Below, in pieces: positions 1-10,129 of a stretch of DNA of 64,000 nucleotides. A program made the translations under genes and the position numbers. The notes beneath the pieces were generated by a model. That model was not told the DNA's origin, did no database searches, and saw nothing but the letters and a program-made list of their open reading frames with translations. How positions within the stretch are numbered: position 1 is the stretch's first letter; each line of letters starts with the position of its first letter. The stretch is from Streptomyces sp. NBC_00433. GTDB taxonomy: Bacteria; Actinomycetota; Actinomycetes; Streptomycetales; Streptomycetaceae. The DNA lies in contig CP107926.1 of assembly GCA_036015235.1 (NCBI GenBank), forward strand, positions 6,137,501 through 6,201,500, read 5' to 3'.

Positions 1-1461
<1,461 letters not shown>

Positions 1462-1566
1462 TCAGTTGCTCGCGTCCACTGTGTGGTTCTGAAACAACCA
1501 GCTACCACACACCCTCACTGTCCTTTGCGGGCAGGTGTCGGGGGTGTGGTGTGTGTTTCATGGTGT

Positions 1567-1684
1567 TTCGGTGGTCATAGCGTTAGGGAAACGCCCGGTT
1601 ACATTCCGAACCCGGAAGCTAAGCCTTTCAGCGCCGATGGTACTGCAGGGGGGACCCTGTGGGAGAGTAGGACACCGCCGAACA
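1567..1684 (+). rRNA. rrf: 5S ribosomal RNA
   Basis: A complete 5S rRNA of about 118 bases lies downstream of the 23S gene. It begins at TTTCGGTGGTCATAGCG and ends at GGACACCGCCGAACAA. The central CCGAACCCGGAAGCTAAG segment is the conserved loop B/C region of bacterial 5S rRNA. It is the last gene of the rrn operon here, since no tRNA follows before the terminator. The exact ends could shift by a few bases because they rest on motif recognition only. Confidence 0.95.
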
Positions 1685-1692
1685 AATATTAG

Positions 1693-1735
1693 AAGAAGCT
1701 CCGCCCCCGAAGTCACTTCGGGGGCGGGGCTTCTT
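1693..1735 (+). terminator. rrn operon terminator
   Basis: A GC-rich hairpin starts about 9 bases after the 5S gene. Arms at 1693-1712 and about 1716-1735 pair almost perfectly (one G-T wobble) around a 3-base loop and end in TTCTTT. The position directly after 5S and the strength of the stem fit a rho-independent terminator of the rRNA operon. It may also stop transcription coming from the opposite strand. Confidence 0.85.
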
Positions 1736-1762
1736 TGCGTTTCCGGTTATTCGCCCCGCCGG

Positions 1763-3190
1763 TCAGCGTCCGGCGCCGGCTGTTGCGGGAGCCTCGTATC
1801 CGGGGACCTTTGCCGCACGGCCGAGGTCGACGTCGAGCGCCTCACGGCGGATGCGCTGGTCGATGTACAGCAGCGAGACGGCGCCCGCGCTGATCGGCAG
1901 GGTCAGGGTGGAGCTGATCACGCCGCCGACGGCGACGATGATGATCGTGGTCCAACTGCTGTCGGTGCTCGCGGAGAAGACGCTGCTCATGCCGCCGCCG
2001 TCGATCGCGTCGGCGATCAGGCCGAAGGGGAATTGGATGACCAGCGACGCGATGGCCGCGATGAGCAGCATGAGGAGCTGCACACCGAGAATGCGCCACC
2101 ACGAGCCGTTGACGAGTTTCACCGAGCGCTTGAGCGCGGTCTTGGCGCCCTGCTTCTCCAGCATGAGCGCCGGAGCGGTGAGGCTCCAGAGATTCCACTG
2201 CCAGATCGCGACGACGACTCCGAAGAGCAGCCCGAGCGAGGCGAGCGAGGCGCCGCCGGCTTCCCCGCCTGCCAGCGCGATCAGCAGGCCGGGCACTGCG
2301 GGCACCGCGACGATCGCGCAGAGTGCGAGCGGGAGCAGCAGCGCGAGACCGACGAGCTGACCCAGCCGGGGGCGGACGTCCCGCCACACGGAGGGGAGTG
2401 TGGTCGGCCGGCCGAGGACGGCACGGCTGATGACGACGGTGAGCAGGCCGGCTGTGAGGATCACGCCGATCATGCTCGTCAGGATGAGCAGCGACGATGC
2501 CGCCGCTCCGCCGCTGAGCGCGTGCAGGATCTCGTGCACGCTCGGGTCGGAGTCGCGGTTCAGGTCATCAATTCGAGTGTCGTCGATGAGGAATCCGCTG
2601 ATGACCGCGTTGACGCTCTCGGTCAGAAGGCTCACGACGAAGGCCAGAAGCATCGCGGCCCGCCAGTGCTTCCGCAGGGTGGAGGCGGCGCCCTGCAGGA
2701 TCTCCCCGGCGTCCAGCGGACGCAGCGGGATCACGCCGGGCTGCGGCGCGGGCGGCTTGGCGGCGTACGGCGGCTGTGCGGCGCCGTATTGACCCACCGT
2801 CGGGCCCCAGCGTGGGCCGCCGTCCTGCGGTGGAGGAGACGGCGGGGGAGCCCACTGCTGACCCCAACCCGAGCGCCCCGTGCCGGCGGCCGGCGGTGCC
2901 GGTGCCTCGGGCGGGGTGGGCGCGTCGGGGCGCGCGGCCGTGGGGGCCGCGGCGGGGTGCGGGCCGGTGGCGCCGGACGGCGTGTGCCACTGCGCCGGAG
3001 GGGGCTGCTGCTGAGACCAGAGGCCGCTCGCCGGCGGCGCCGGTGGTGTGTTCTGCGCGGCAGCTGCGTCCTGCGCGCCGTCGCTCTCGCCGTCCGCCGC
3101 AGCGGGGGACGTGTCCTGGGGGCTGTCGCCGCCGTCCGGCTCTGGCGAGTCGGAGGATCCGGGCGAGGCCCAGCCCGGAGTGTTGGTCAT
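1763..3190 (-). CDS. Proline-rich multi-pass membrane protein
   Basis: This 475-residue protein starts at an ATG preceded by GAAAGGG. The first ~155 residues are disordered, rich in Pro, Ala, Gly and Gln. The rest carries about six hydrophobic segments (roughly 175-200, 230-258, 277-306, 315-344, 364-393 and 413-443). The arrangement resembles the membrane domain found in some glycerophosphodiester phosphodiesterases and in uncharacterised actinobacterial membrane proteins, but no catalytic GDPD residues are visible. It probably sits in the cytoplasmic membrane with the Pro-rich tail inside. It is divergent from mtnA with about 90 bases between them. Function is unknown; the membrane-protein call is secure. 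Confidence 0.85.
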   Translation of the reverse strand: MTNTPGWASPGSSDSPEPDGGDSPQDTSPAAADGESDGAQDAAAAQNTPPAPPASGLWSQQQPPPAQWHTPSGATGPHPAAAPTAARPDAPTPPEAPAPPAAGTGRSGWGQQWAPPPSPPPQDGGPRWGPTVGQYGAAQPPYAAKPPAPQPGVIPLRPLDAGEILQGAASTLRKHWRAAMLLAFVVSLLTESVNAVISGFLIDDTRIDDLNRDSDPSVHEILHALSGGAAASSLLILTSMIGVILTAGLLTVVISRAVLGRPTTLPSVWRDVRPRLGQLVGLALLLPLALCAIVAVPAVPGLLIALAGGEAGGASLASLGLLFGVVVAIWQWNLWSLTAPALMLEKQGAKTALKRSVKLVNGSWWRILGVQLLMLLIAAIASLVIQFPFGLIADAIDGGGMSSVFSASTDSSWTTIIIVAVGGVISSTLTLPISAGAVSLLYIDQRIRREALDVDLGRAAKVPGYEAPATAGAGR

Positions 3191-3281
3191 CGGAGGCTGC
3201 CCTTTCGTATGTCCTGTCAGTACTCATCGCCATCGTGTCACGGGCTGCCGCAGGTCGGGCTTGGCAGGGCAGACTGGGCAG

Positions 3282-4346
3282 ATGGGTGATCACCTCGCGA
3301 AGTCCGGTCATGAAACCGTCCCTGCTCTGCGCTGGGAGGAGCCGCCGGACGGTCCTGTCCTGGTGCTGCTCGACCAGACGCGGCTGCCGCACGAGGAGGT
3401 GGAACTGGCCTGCACGGACGTGCCTGCGCTCGTGCAGGCGATACGGTCCCTCGCGGTCCGGGGCGCGCCGGTGCTCGGGCTGGCGGGGGCGTACGGGATC
3501 GCGCTCGCGGCGGCTCGCGGTTACGACGTGGAGGACGCGGCCGCGGTGCTCGCGCACGCACGTCCGACCGCGGTGAATCTCGGGTACGGCGTACGGCGGG
3601 CGCTGACCGCCTTCCGCTCGGCCGGGCCGGGCCAGGGCGCCGCGGCGGCGCTCGCCGAGGCACGGCGGTTGCACGCGGAGGACGCGGCGGCGAGTGCGGC
3701 GATGGCGGCGCACGGCATACGGCTGCTCTCGGAGCTGGCGCCCGGCGGTGGATACCGGATCCTGACGCACTGCAATACCGGCGCTCTGGTATCGGGCGGT
3801 GAGGGAACGGCGCTGGGCGTCGTCCTGGCCACCCACCGGGCCGGTGAGCTGCGGCGGTTGTGGGTGGACGAGACCCGTCCGCTGCTCCAGGGCGCGCGGC
3901 TGACGGCGTGGGAGGCGGCGCGGGCGGGGATGCCGTACACGCTGCTGGCCGACAGTGCCGCCGGGTCGCTTTTCACCGCGGGCGAGGTGGACGCGGTGCT
4001 GATCGGGGCGGACCGGATAGCGGCCGACGGCTCGACGGCGAACAAGGTGGGGAGCTATCCGCTGGCGGTGCTCGCCCGCTATCACCATGTGCCTTTTATC
4101 GTGGTCGCGCCGACGACGACGGTCGATCCGGCCACTCCCGACGGTGCCGCGATCGAGGTGGAGCAGCGGCCGGGGAGCGAGGTGACGGATCTGGCGCCGT
4201 CACCGCTCGGCACGCAGGCCTATAATCCGGCATTCGATGTCACACCGCCGGAGCTGATCACCGCGATCGTCACGGAGAACGGTGTGGCGTCGCCGGTGAC
4301 TGCCGAGAGCCTTGCGGCGGTGTGTACACGGCAGACCGCTTCGTGA
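3282..4346 (+). CDS. mtnA: S-methyl-5-thioribose-1-phosphate isomerase
   Basis: This 354-residue cytoplasmic enzyme isomerises 5-methylthioribose-1-phosphate to the ribulose form in methionine salvage. Family signatures are clear: RGAPVLGLAGAYG near the N-terminus, THCNTGALVSGG with the catalytic Cys at residue 164, WVDETRPLLQGARLTAWE, and VLIGADRIAADGS with the catalytic Asp at 244. The C-terminal PAFDVTPPELI is also typical. The reading frame is open upstream to 3048, but homology begins at the ATG at 3282, so the longer version is rejected. No other methionine-salvage gene lies nearby. A hairpin covers its stop codon. The eIF2B-alpha-like fold means paralogs such as ribose-1,5-bisphosphate isomerase exist, but the motifs favour MtnA. 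Confidence 0.95.
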   Translation: MGDHLAKSGHETVPALRWEEPPDGPVLVLLDQTRLPHEEVELACTDVPALVQAIRSLAVRGAPVLGLAGAYGIALAAARGYDVEDAAAVLAHARPTAVNLGYGVRRALTAFRSAGPGQGAAAALAEARRLHAEDAAASAAMAAHGIRLLSELAPGGGYRILTHCNTGALVSGGEGTALGVVLATHRAGELRRLWVDETRPLLQGARLTAWEAARAGMPYTLLADSAAGSLFTAGEVDAVLIGADRIAADGSTANKVGSYPLAVLARYHHVPFIVVAPTTTVDPATPDGAAIEVEQRPGSEVTDLAPSPLGTQAYNPAFDVTPPELITAIVTENGVASPVTAESLAAVCTRQTAS

Positions 4347-4362
4347 CGCTCCGTGGAGCGTC
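4345..4362 (+). terminator. Hairpin at mtnA stop
   Basis: GACGCTCC and GGAGCGTC form an 8-base inverted repeat separated by GT, beginning inside the mtnA stop codon. It could be a short terminator between mtnA and mtrA. There is no T-run, so the call is tentative. Confidence 0.45.
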
Positions 4363-4372
4363 GGTGGCGTAC

Positions 4373-4392
4373 TGGTCCACAAGTTATCCACA
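4373..4392 (+). promoter_or_regulatory. Two DnaA-box-like 9-mers upstream of mtrA
   Basis: TGGTCCACA (4373-4381) and TTATCCACA (4384-4392) lie in tandem on the same strand, about 100 bases before mtrA. The second is a perfect classical DnaA box; the first differs by one base from TTGTCCACA, the form favoured in Streptomyces. That DnaA binds here is an inference. Confidence 0.55.
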
Positions 4393-4448
4393 GGCTGCAA
4401 CTGGGGGGCAGCGCAACCGCGTACAACCATGGACAATAGTCGCATAGC

Positions 4449-4472
4449 GTGACCTTGATCACGAAAGGTCAC
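4449..4472. promoter_or_regulatory. Palindromic operator-like site before mtrA
   Basis: GTGACCTT and AAGGTCAC are perfect 8-base inverted arms separated by 8 bases, 22 bases upstream of the mtrA start. The size and symmetry fit a dimeric regulator site, and it could be autoregulatory. An in-frame GTG at 4449 would extend MtrA upstream, but the palindrome falling on it argues against that start. Confidence 0.4.
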
Positions 4473-4493
4473 CAGTATCGATATGCAAATGGG

Positions 4494-5183
4494 ATGATGG
4501 TCGGTATGAAGGGACGTGTCCTGGTCGTCGACGACGACACTGCGCTGTCAGAGATGCTTGGCATCGTGCTGCGCGGAGAAGGTTTCGAGCCGTCGTTCTG
4601 TGCTGACGGCGACAAAGCGCTGGCCGCTTTTCGAGAGGCCAAGCCGGATCTGGTGCTGCTCGATCTGATGCTGCCCGGGCGTGACGGTATCGACGTCTGC
4701 CGGCAGATCAGGGCGGAATCAGGTGTGCCGATCGTGATGCTCACGGCGAAGAGCGACACCGTGGACGTGGTGGTCGGCCTGGAGTCGGGCGCGGACGACT
4801 ATGTCATCAAGCCGTTCAAGCCCAAGGAGCTGGTGGCGCGGGTGCGGGCGCGGCTGCGGCGGGCCGAGGAGCCCACGCCGGAGCAGCTGACCATAGGCGA
4901 CCTGGTGATCGACGTGGCCGGCCACTCGGTGAAGCGCGACGGCCAGCCGATCGCGCTCACACCGCTGGAGTTCGACCTGCTGGTCGCGCTGGCCCGCAAG
5001 CCGTGGCAGGTGTTCACCCGCGAGGTGCTGCTCGAGCAGGTGTGGGGCTACCGGCATGCGGCCGACACCCGGCTGGTGAATGTGCATGTGCAGCGGCTGC
5101 GCTCGAAGGTCGAGCAGGACCCCGAGCGTCCGGAGATCGTCGTGACCGTCCGCGGGGTCGGTTACAAGGCGGGACCGGGCTGA
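4494..5183 (+). CDS. mtrA: Response regulator MtrA
   Basis: OmpR/PhoB-type response regulator of 229 residues. The N-terminal receiver carries VVDDD and the phospho-acceptor Asp57 (LVLLDLMLPG), with the conserved Lys in VIKPFKPKELV. The C-terminal winged helix holds ALTPLEFDLLVALA and the recognition region DTRLVNVHVQRLR. Sequence and length match actinobacterial MtrA closely. The start was placed at the ATG at 4494, giving the family length; an ATG at 4506 (MKGRVL) is a possible alternative and neither has a strong Shine-Dalgarno. MtrA is phosphorylated by MtrB and in Streptomyces governs cell-wall, osmotic and developmental genes. mtrB follows after one base and lpqB overlaps mtrB, forming one operon. 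Confidence 0.97.
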   Translation: MMVGMKGRVLVVDDDTALSEMLGIVLRGEGFEPSFCADGDKALAAFREAKPDLVLLDLMLPGRDGIDVCRQIRAESGVPIVMLTAKSDTVDVVVGLESGADDYVIKPFKPKELVARVRARLRRAEEPTPEQLTIGDLVIDVAGHSVKRDGQPIALTPLEFDLLVALARKPWQVFTREVLLEQVWGYRHAADTRLVNVHVQRLRSKVEQDPERPEIVVTVRGVGYKAGPG

Positions 5184-5184
5184 G

Positions 5185-7146
5185 ATGAGCGCGTCGTACG
5201 AGCGTGAGCGGCTGGAGAGCCGGCTAGCGGACCCGATGCGCGGTCTGCTGCCGGTGATCCGCTCGTGCGTGCGCTGGGCACGGCGTCCGCTGCAGCCGGC
5301 AGCCCGGCTGTGGCGGCGCAATCTCCAGCTGAGGGTGGTGGCCTTCACGCTGCTGATGTCGGTCGGCGTGGTGCTGCTGCTCGGCTTCGTCGTCATCGGC
5401 CAGGTGAAGAACGGCCTGCTCGACGCCAAGGAGAAGGCCGCGGAGAACCAGGCCACCGGCGGGTTCTCCATCGCGCAGAATCTGGCGGCCCAGGGCAGTC
5501 AGGCGCAGGACGGCTCGGGATCGGGGACGCCGCCCGCACCCGTGGACTCCGGCAACTGGCTCAACGGCCTGGTCGGCCAGTTCGCTAGCGGCGGCAAGGG
5601 CGTCTACGGCATCGTCACGCTCAGCCCCGGCGCCGAGGCGGGCGGCGGGCCCGGCGGAGGCAGTGCCGACGCCCGCGGGTCGCGCGGCTCGAACCACGTG
5701 CTGCCCTCCAGCATCCCCAAGTCGCTCAGTGACGCCGTCGAGACGCACACCGGCGCCCTCAAGCAGTACACGATGATGCACACCGACGAGGGCACGCCGC
5801 CGCGGCCCGCGCTCGCGGTCGGCAAACGCCTCACAGACCCCAACGGCAACACTTTCCAGCTGTATTACATCTTCCCCTTCGACCAGGAGGAGAAGACCCT
5901 CGGCCTGGTCAAGGGCACTCTGGCGACGGCCGGCATCTTCGTGGTCGTGCTGCTGGGCGCGATCGCCTGGCTGGTGACCCGGCAGGTGGTCACGCCGGTG
6001 CGGATGGCCGCCGGGATCGCCGAGCGGCTCGCGGCGGGCCGGTTGCAGGAGCGGATGCAGGTGACCGGCGAGGACGACATCGCGCGACTCGGTGAGTCGT
6101 TCAACAAGATGGCGCAGAATCTGCAGGTCAAGATCCAGCAGTTGGAGGACCTGTCGAGGATGCAGCGCCGCTTCGTCTCCGACGTGTCCCACGAGCTGCG
6201 GACCCCGCTGACGACGGTGCGGATGGCGGCGGACGTCATCCATGACGCGCGCACCGACTTCGATCCGGTGACGTCCCGCTCCGCCGAACTGCTGCAGAAC
6301 CAGCTGGACCGCTTCGAATCGCTGCTGTCCGACCTGCTGGAGATCAGCAGGTTCGACGCGGGCGCGGCGGAGCTGTCGGCGGAGCCGATAGACCTGCGCG
6401 ACGTCGTGAGGCAGGTGGTCGACGCGGCGGAGCCGCTGGCCGAGCGCAAGGGCAGCCGGGTGCTGATACGCGGCGACGCCCAGCCGGTCATCGCCGAGGC
6501 CGACCCCCGCAGGGTCGAGCGGGTGCTGCGCAATCTGCTGGTCAACGCGATCGAGCACGGCGACGGCCGGGATGTGGTCGTACGGCTGGCGACAGCCGAC
6601 GGCGCCGTCGCGGTCGCGGTGCGGGACTACGGTGTCGGGCTCAAGCCGGGCGAGGCGACCAGGGTGTTCAACAGGTTCTGGCGGGCCGATCCGGCCCGGG
6701 CGCGCACCACGGGCGGTACGGGCCTCGGCCTGTCGATCGCGGTGGAGGACGCGCGGCTGCACGGCGGCTGGCTCCAGGCGTGGGGCGAGCCGGGCGGCGG
6801 GTCGCAGTTCCGTATGACGCTGCCGCGCACGGCCGGCGACAGCCTGCGCGGATCGCCGATCGCGCTGGAGCCCGACGACTCGCGCCGCAACCGCGCTCTG
6901 ATCACCTCGGGGCGTCCGGCATCGGCGGCGACGCCGACCGTGCCCGCACCCCGGGCGGGGAGCGCGGGCGGCGCCGCGGCGGGCGGCGGGCAGGGCGCGG
7001 ACGCGGGGCGGCTGCGGCCGCCGCTCATACCGCCGATGCCCAACGTCGCTCCGATGCGCACGGCGAAGGCCGATCCGGCCGCGCTGCCGGGCAGCGGGGC
7101 ACGGGTGGTGGAGCGCAGGGAAGCGGCTCGGGAGGACGACGTCTGA
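5185..7146 (+). CDS. mtrB: Sensor histidine kinase MtrB
   Basis: Membrane sensor kinase of 653 residues, partner of MtrA. Order of parts: cytoplasmic N-terminus, TM1 about 49-72, an external sensor domain, TM2 about 243-264, HAMP to about 317, HisKA with the phospho-acceptor His336 in DVSHELRTPLTTVR, and an HATPase domain with NLLVNAIEHG (N box), VRDYGVGL (G1) and GGTGLGLSIA (G2). After the catalytic domain there is a ~110-residue Pro/Ala/Gly-rich disordered tail. The ATG lies one base after the mtrA stop. The lpqB ATG overlaps the mtrB stop (TGATG), so translation of all three is probably coupled. The external domain contains a Gly-rich low-complexity patch. Confidence 0.97.
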   Translation: MSASYERERLESRLADPMRGLLPVIRSCVRWARRPLQPAARLWRRNLQLRVVAFTLLMSVGVVLLLGFVVIGQVKNGLLDAKEKAAENQATGGFSIAQNLAAQGSQAQDGSGSGTPPAPVDSGNWLNGLVGQFASGGKGVYGIVTLSPGAEAGGGPGGGSADARGSRGSNHVLPSSIPKSLSDAVETHTGALKQYTMMHTDEGTPPRPALAVGKRLTDPNGNTFQLYYIFPFDQEEKTLGLVKGTLATAGIFVVVLLGAIAWLVTRQVVTPVRMAAGIAERLAAGRLQERMQVTGEDDIARLGESFNKMAQNLQVKIQQLEDLSRMQRRFVSDVSHELRTPLTTVRMAADVIHDARTDFDPVTSRSAELLQNQLDRFESLLSDLLEISRFDAGAAELSAEPIDLRDVVRQVVDAAEPLAERKGSRVLIRGDAQPVIAEADPRRVERVLRNLLVNAIEHGDGRDVVVRLATADGAVAVAVRDYGVGLKPGEATRVFNRFWRADPARARTTGGTGLGLSIAVEDARLHGGWLQAWGEPGGGSQFRMTLPRTAGDSLRGSPIALEPDDSRRNRALITSGRPASAATPTVPAPRAGSAGGAAAGGGQGADAGRLRPPLIPPMPNVAPMRTAKADPAALPGSGARVVERREAAREDDV

Positions 7147-8975
7147 TGCGTGCGATGGGGGGCCGGGCCCTGCGGGTGTTCAGAGTCGGTGCGCTGCCGC
7201 TGGGGGCCGCGCTGCTGCTGGCCGGATGCGCGTCCATGCCGAACGGCGGCGAGGTGCGCAAGGTCGACAACGGCCAGCAGGCGGACGCCGACGCGCGGGT
7301 GCGGGTCTTCGGCATCCCGCCGCACCCCGGGGAGAGCGCCGCCGAGATCGTCAGCGGCTTCCTTGAGGCCACCACCAGTGGTGAACCCGACTTCGCCACG
7401 GCCAAGAAGTACTTGACCGACGCGCTCGAGCACCGCTGGAATCCGTCGGCCAAGATCACCGTGCTGTCCAACGGCCCGCAGAGCGACGACGGCACGGAGA
7501 TCGGCCCCAAAGCGACAGGCACCGTGGTCGGGGTGTCGGGCTCCAAGACCGCGCTGGTGGACGCCAAGCACGCCTACAGCCCCGACGAGGGCGCCTTCCA
7601 CGCCTCGGTCCACCTGGTCAGGCAGGGCAACGAGTGGCGGATCGACAGGCTGGACGACGGCCTGATCCTGTCCGCGTCGGACTTCCAGCGGATATACCAC
7701 TCCGTGAACATGTACTACTTCGCCGAGCTGGGCCCCGACGGGCAGCGCTCCGGCACCCGGCAGCAGACGCTCGTCGCCGACCCGGTGTATCTGCGCCAGC
7801 AGCAGACCGACTCGCTGACCGCCACCGTGGCCACGCTGCTCGGCGGTCCCACGAACTGGCTCGCTCCCGCGGTCGCCACCGCGGCGCCCGCCGGTGCCCG
7901 GCTGTACGACAAGGGCCCCGGCCAGGGCGTCACCGTGGACGACTCGCAGCATCTGAAGGTGCGGCTGAGCAAGGAGGCGGACCGTCTGGGGCACGACCAG
8001 TGCATGCGGCTGGCCGCGCAGCTCTTCGCCACCGTGCAGGGGCAGGCGTCCGCGAAACTGGCGTCCGCCGAGGTGCAGCGTGCCGACGGCGCCACGATCT
8101 GCTCGCTGCTCAGCACCCAGGCGCTCACTCCGATGGACCTGGTCGGGTCCACGGACAAGCGGTATTTCATCGGGTCCGAGCAGCACCAGTTGTACGAACT
8201 GGCGGGGGAGGACACGACCGCGACTCCGGTGCGCGGCCCGTTCGGCTCGGCCAAGGCGGATCTGGCGTCGGTCGCGGTGCGGCGCGACGGTGGGATGGCC
8301 GCGGGGGTGAAGGCCGACGGCCACCTGGTGGTCGGCTCGTTCGCGGAAGGCGACTCCCTCCGGACGTCGGAGCTGACCAGTTCCGCGCAGAGCCCGAAGA
8401 ACGGGCTGAGTGCGCCGAGCTGGGACGGACTGAACGACCTGTGGGTGGCCGACCGGAGCCCGGCGGTCTCCCGGCTGTACGTGCTGCCCGACGGCACGGG
8501 CGCGCCCGTGCCGGTGGAGGTGCCGGACCTCGACGGGCGGGTCGAGTCGCTGCGGGTCGCCTCCGACGGGGTGCGGATCGTCCTGGTCGAGGACGAGGGC
8601 GGGGTCAAGACCTTGCAGCTCGGCCTGATCCAGCGGGGCGGCACCCTGGAGAAGCCGCAGTTCAGCGTGCTGCATCTGCGTAATCTCACGCCTGCCGGGG
8701 AGAGCGTGAGCTCGGTGTCGTGGGCGGGCGCCAGCCGGCTGGTGATGCTGGGCAGCGACATCGGCGGGGGCGGGCAGCAGATCCAGTACGTGAGCACCGA
8801 CGGATCCGTGGCGCCCGCGCTGGAGAGCATCGGCGAGGCGGTGTCGGTCGCGGCCTCCGAGGACCCCACCAGGCCGCTGCTCGCCTCCTACAACGGCAGC
8901 GTCTACTGGCTGCCCGACGACTCGAACTGGAAGAAGGTCACCCAGAAGGGCGGCAGCCCGGTCTACCCGGGCTGA
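7146..8975 (+). CDS. lpqB: Lipoprotein LpqB, MtrB accessory factor
   Basis: Lipoprotein of 609 residues that follows mtrB and belongs to its signalling system. The N-terminus is a lipoprotein signal with lipobox LLLAGC and lipidated Cys28. The middle part (about 200-330) fits the GerMN domain and the C-terminal half the LpqB beta-propeller. In mycobacteria LpqB binds the external part of MtrB and modulates MtrA phosphorylation; the same role is inferred here from synteny and domain match. The ATG overlaps the mtrB stop codon, so no separate ribosome binding site is expected. The frame is open upstream of 7146, but the signal peptide fixes this start. Confidence 0.95.
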   Translation: MRAMGGRALRVFRVGALPLGAALLLAGCASMPNGGEVRKVDNGQQADADARVRVFGIPPHPGESAAEIVSGFLEATTSGEPDFATAKKYLTDALEHRWNPSAKITVLSNGPQSDDGTEIGPKATGTVVGVSGSKTALVDAKHAYSPDEGAFHASVHLVRQGNEWRIDRLDDGLILSASDFQRIYHSVNMYYFAELGPDGQRSGTRQQTLVADPVYLRQQQTDSLTATVATLLGGPTNWLAPAVATAAPAGARLYDKGPGQGVTVDDSQHLKVRLSKEADRLGHDQCMRLAAQLFATVQGQASAKLASAEVQRADGATICSLLSTQALTPMDLVGSTDKRYFIGSEQHQLYELAGEDTTATPVRGPFGSAKADLASVAVRRDGGMAAGVKADGHLVVGSFAEGDSLRTSELTSSAQSPKNGLSAPSWDGLNDLWVADRSPAVSRLYVLPDGTGAPVPVEVPDLDGRVESLRVASDGVRIVLVEDEGGVKTLQLGLIQRGGTLEKPQFSVLHLRNLTPAGESVSSVSWAGASRLVMLGSDIGGGGQQIQYVSTDGSVAPALESIGEAVSVAASEDPTRPLLASYNGSVYWLPDDSNWKKVTQKGGSPVYPG

Positions 8976-9083
8976 CCGGGGCCGCTCCTCACCGGGGCGC
9001 TGGTGTGCCGGGCAGCCGGTCCATCGCCGGCACTGTGGCGTCTTCCGCGTATCCGGCCGGGCTTGTCAGGTGCCTGACCCGAG

Positions 9084-9092
9084 TTGTCCACA
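9084..9092 (+). promoter_or_regulatory. DnaA-box-like TTGTCCACA before comF-like gene
   Basis: TTGTCCACA, the DnaA box form preferred in Streptomyces, lies in the 170-base gap between lpqB and the comF-like gene, 54 bases before the start codon. It has the same strand and the same following G as the sites at 4384 and 18001. Confidence 0.5.
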
Positions 9093-9145
9093 GCCACCGA
9101 ACGAGTGACTGGCAGCCGCCGGCTCGCAGCGGCCACAGTGGAGGC

Positions 9146-9853
9146 ATGCGGGGCTGGTGGCGGGAGATCGCCGGGCTGGTGCTGCCGGTGGACTGCGCGG
9201 GCTGCGGGCGTCCGCGTACGGAGTTGTGCGAGCGGTGCCGGGGGCTGCTGGGCGGCGCGTCCTCGGTGCGGCGGGTGCGTCCGACACCGGAGCCGCCCGG
9301 TCTGCCGCCGGTCTATGCGACGGGGCGGTACGGCGACGAGGTGCGGGCGGTGCTCCTCGCGCACAAGGAGAGGGGCGCGCTGGGCCTGGCCCGGCCGCTG
9401 GGAACGGCCCTTGCGGCGGCTGTACGGCCGCTTGGCGTCGCGGGGACGGTGCTGCTGGTGCCGGTGCCCTCAGCGCGGCGGGCAGTGGCGCGGAGGGGCC
9501 ATGACGCCACAGCACGGATGGCCCGTGCTGCGGCAGCGGCACTGCGCCGCACGGGGACGCCGGCGAGGGCGGTGGCCCTGTTGCGGCAGCGGCGGGCGGT
9601 CGCCGACCAGTCCGGCCTGGACGCGGCCGGACGGGCGGCGAACCTGTCCGGTGCGGTGGAGGCGGTCGGCGGCTGTGCGGCGCTGCTGTCGGTCGCCGAG
9701 GTGGTGCTGGTGGACGACCTGATGACCACCGGGACGTCACTGAGCGTGGCGGCGCGGGCCGTCTCGGTGGCGGGAGGGAGAGTGGCGGGAGCGGCGGTCG
9801 TGGCGGGGCCGGATGGCCCGGAAATCCACCCGGGCGGGCATCGTCGCAGGTGA
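9146..9853 (+). CDS. comF: ComF-family phosphoribosyltransferase-like protein
   Basis: Protein of 235 residues with the ComF architecture: a Cys4 zinc-binding N-terminus (Cys17, Cys20, Cys28, Cys31) followed by a type I phosphoribosyltransferase fold. The PRPP-binding loop VVLVDDLMTTGTS lies at residues 186-198. In naturally transformable bacteria ComF helps take up DNA; in Streptomyces its job is not known and competence is not implied. The ATG at 9146 is chosen because homology begins there, although the GGAGG at 9140-9144 is only one base away, too near for normal use. This may mean a leaderless transcript. The frame is open far upstream (to 8720) without any matching protein. Confidence 0.85.
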   Translation: MRGWWREIAGLVLPVDCAGCGRPRTELCERCRGLLGGASSVRRVRPTPEPPGLPPVYATGRYGDEVRAVLLAHKERGALGLARPLGTALAAAVRPLGVAGTVLLVPVPSARRAVARRGHDATARMARAAAAALRRTGTPARAVALLRQRRAVADQSGLDAAGRAANLSGAVEAVGGCAALLSVAEVVLVDDLMTTGTSLSVAARAVSVAGGRVAGAAVVAGPDGPEIHPGGHRRR

Positions 9854-9936
9854 AGAGGGGCGGTTTTCACCCGAACGGAGGGAGCGCGGCGCTGGGGATG
9901 CCGACTTCCGCACTCCGGGACTATGTTCGGGGGAGA

Positions 9937-9969
9937 GGGAAGGGAACACCATGGGGTGTTGATCTTCCC
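9937..9969 (+). promoter_or_regulatory. Hairpin in hpf leader region
   Basis: A nested inverted repeat: GGGAAG (9937-9942) with CTTCCC (9964-9969), and AACACC (9945-9950) with GGTGTT (9955-9960) around ATGG. It lies about 160 bases upstream of hpf in a 276-base gap with no gene. It could be an mRNA structure in the hpf leader or a protein-binding palindrome. Confidence 0.4.
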
Positions 9970-10129
9970 AGTGGGGCAGGAGGAGGTGAAAGCCGCAGCT
10001 TCGCGGTTCCCGGTGAGCCCGGGATGCGGAGCGGCAGCCGACGCAGCGCCGGACGGGTGGCACCCGGGCCGGCCTCAGCGAAAGGGATCGCCACCGGTCA
10101 GCCGGGGCGGTCCGGGAACGGAGTTCTGC

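Noticed and set aside
1685..1762. tRNA gene after the 5S rRNA
   Set aside because: Only the terminator hairpin is present; no cloverleaf sequence or TTC-loop motif was found.
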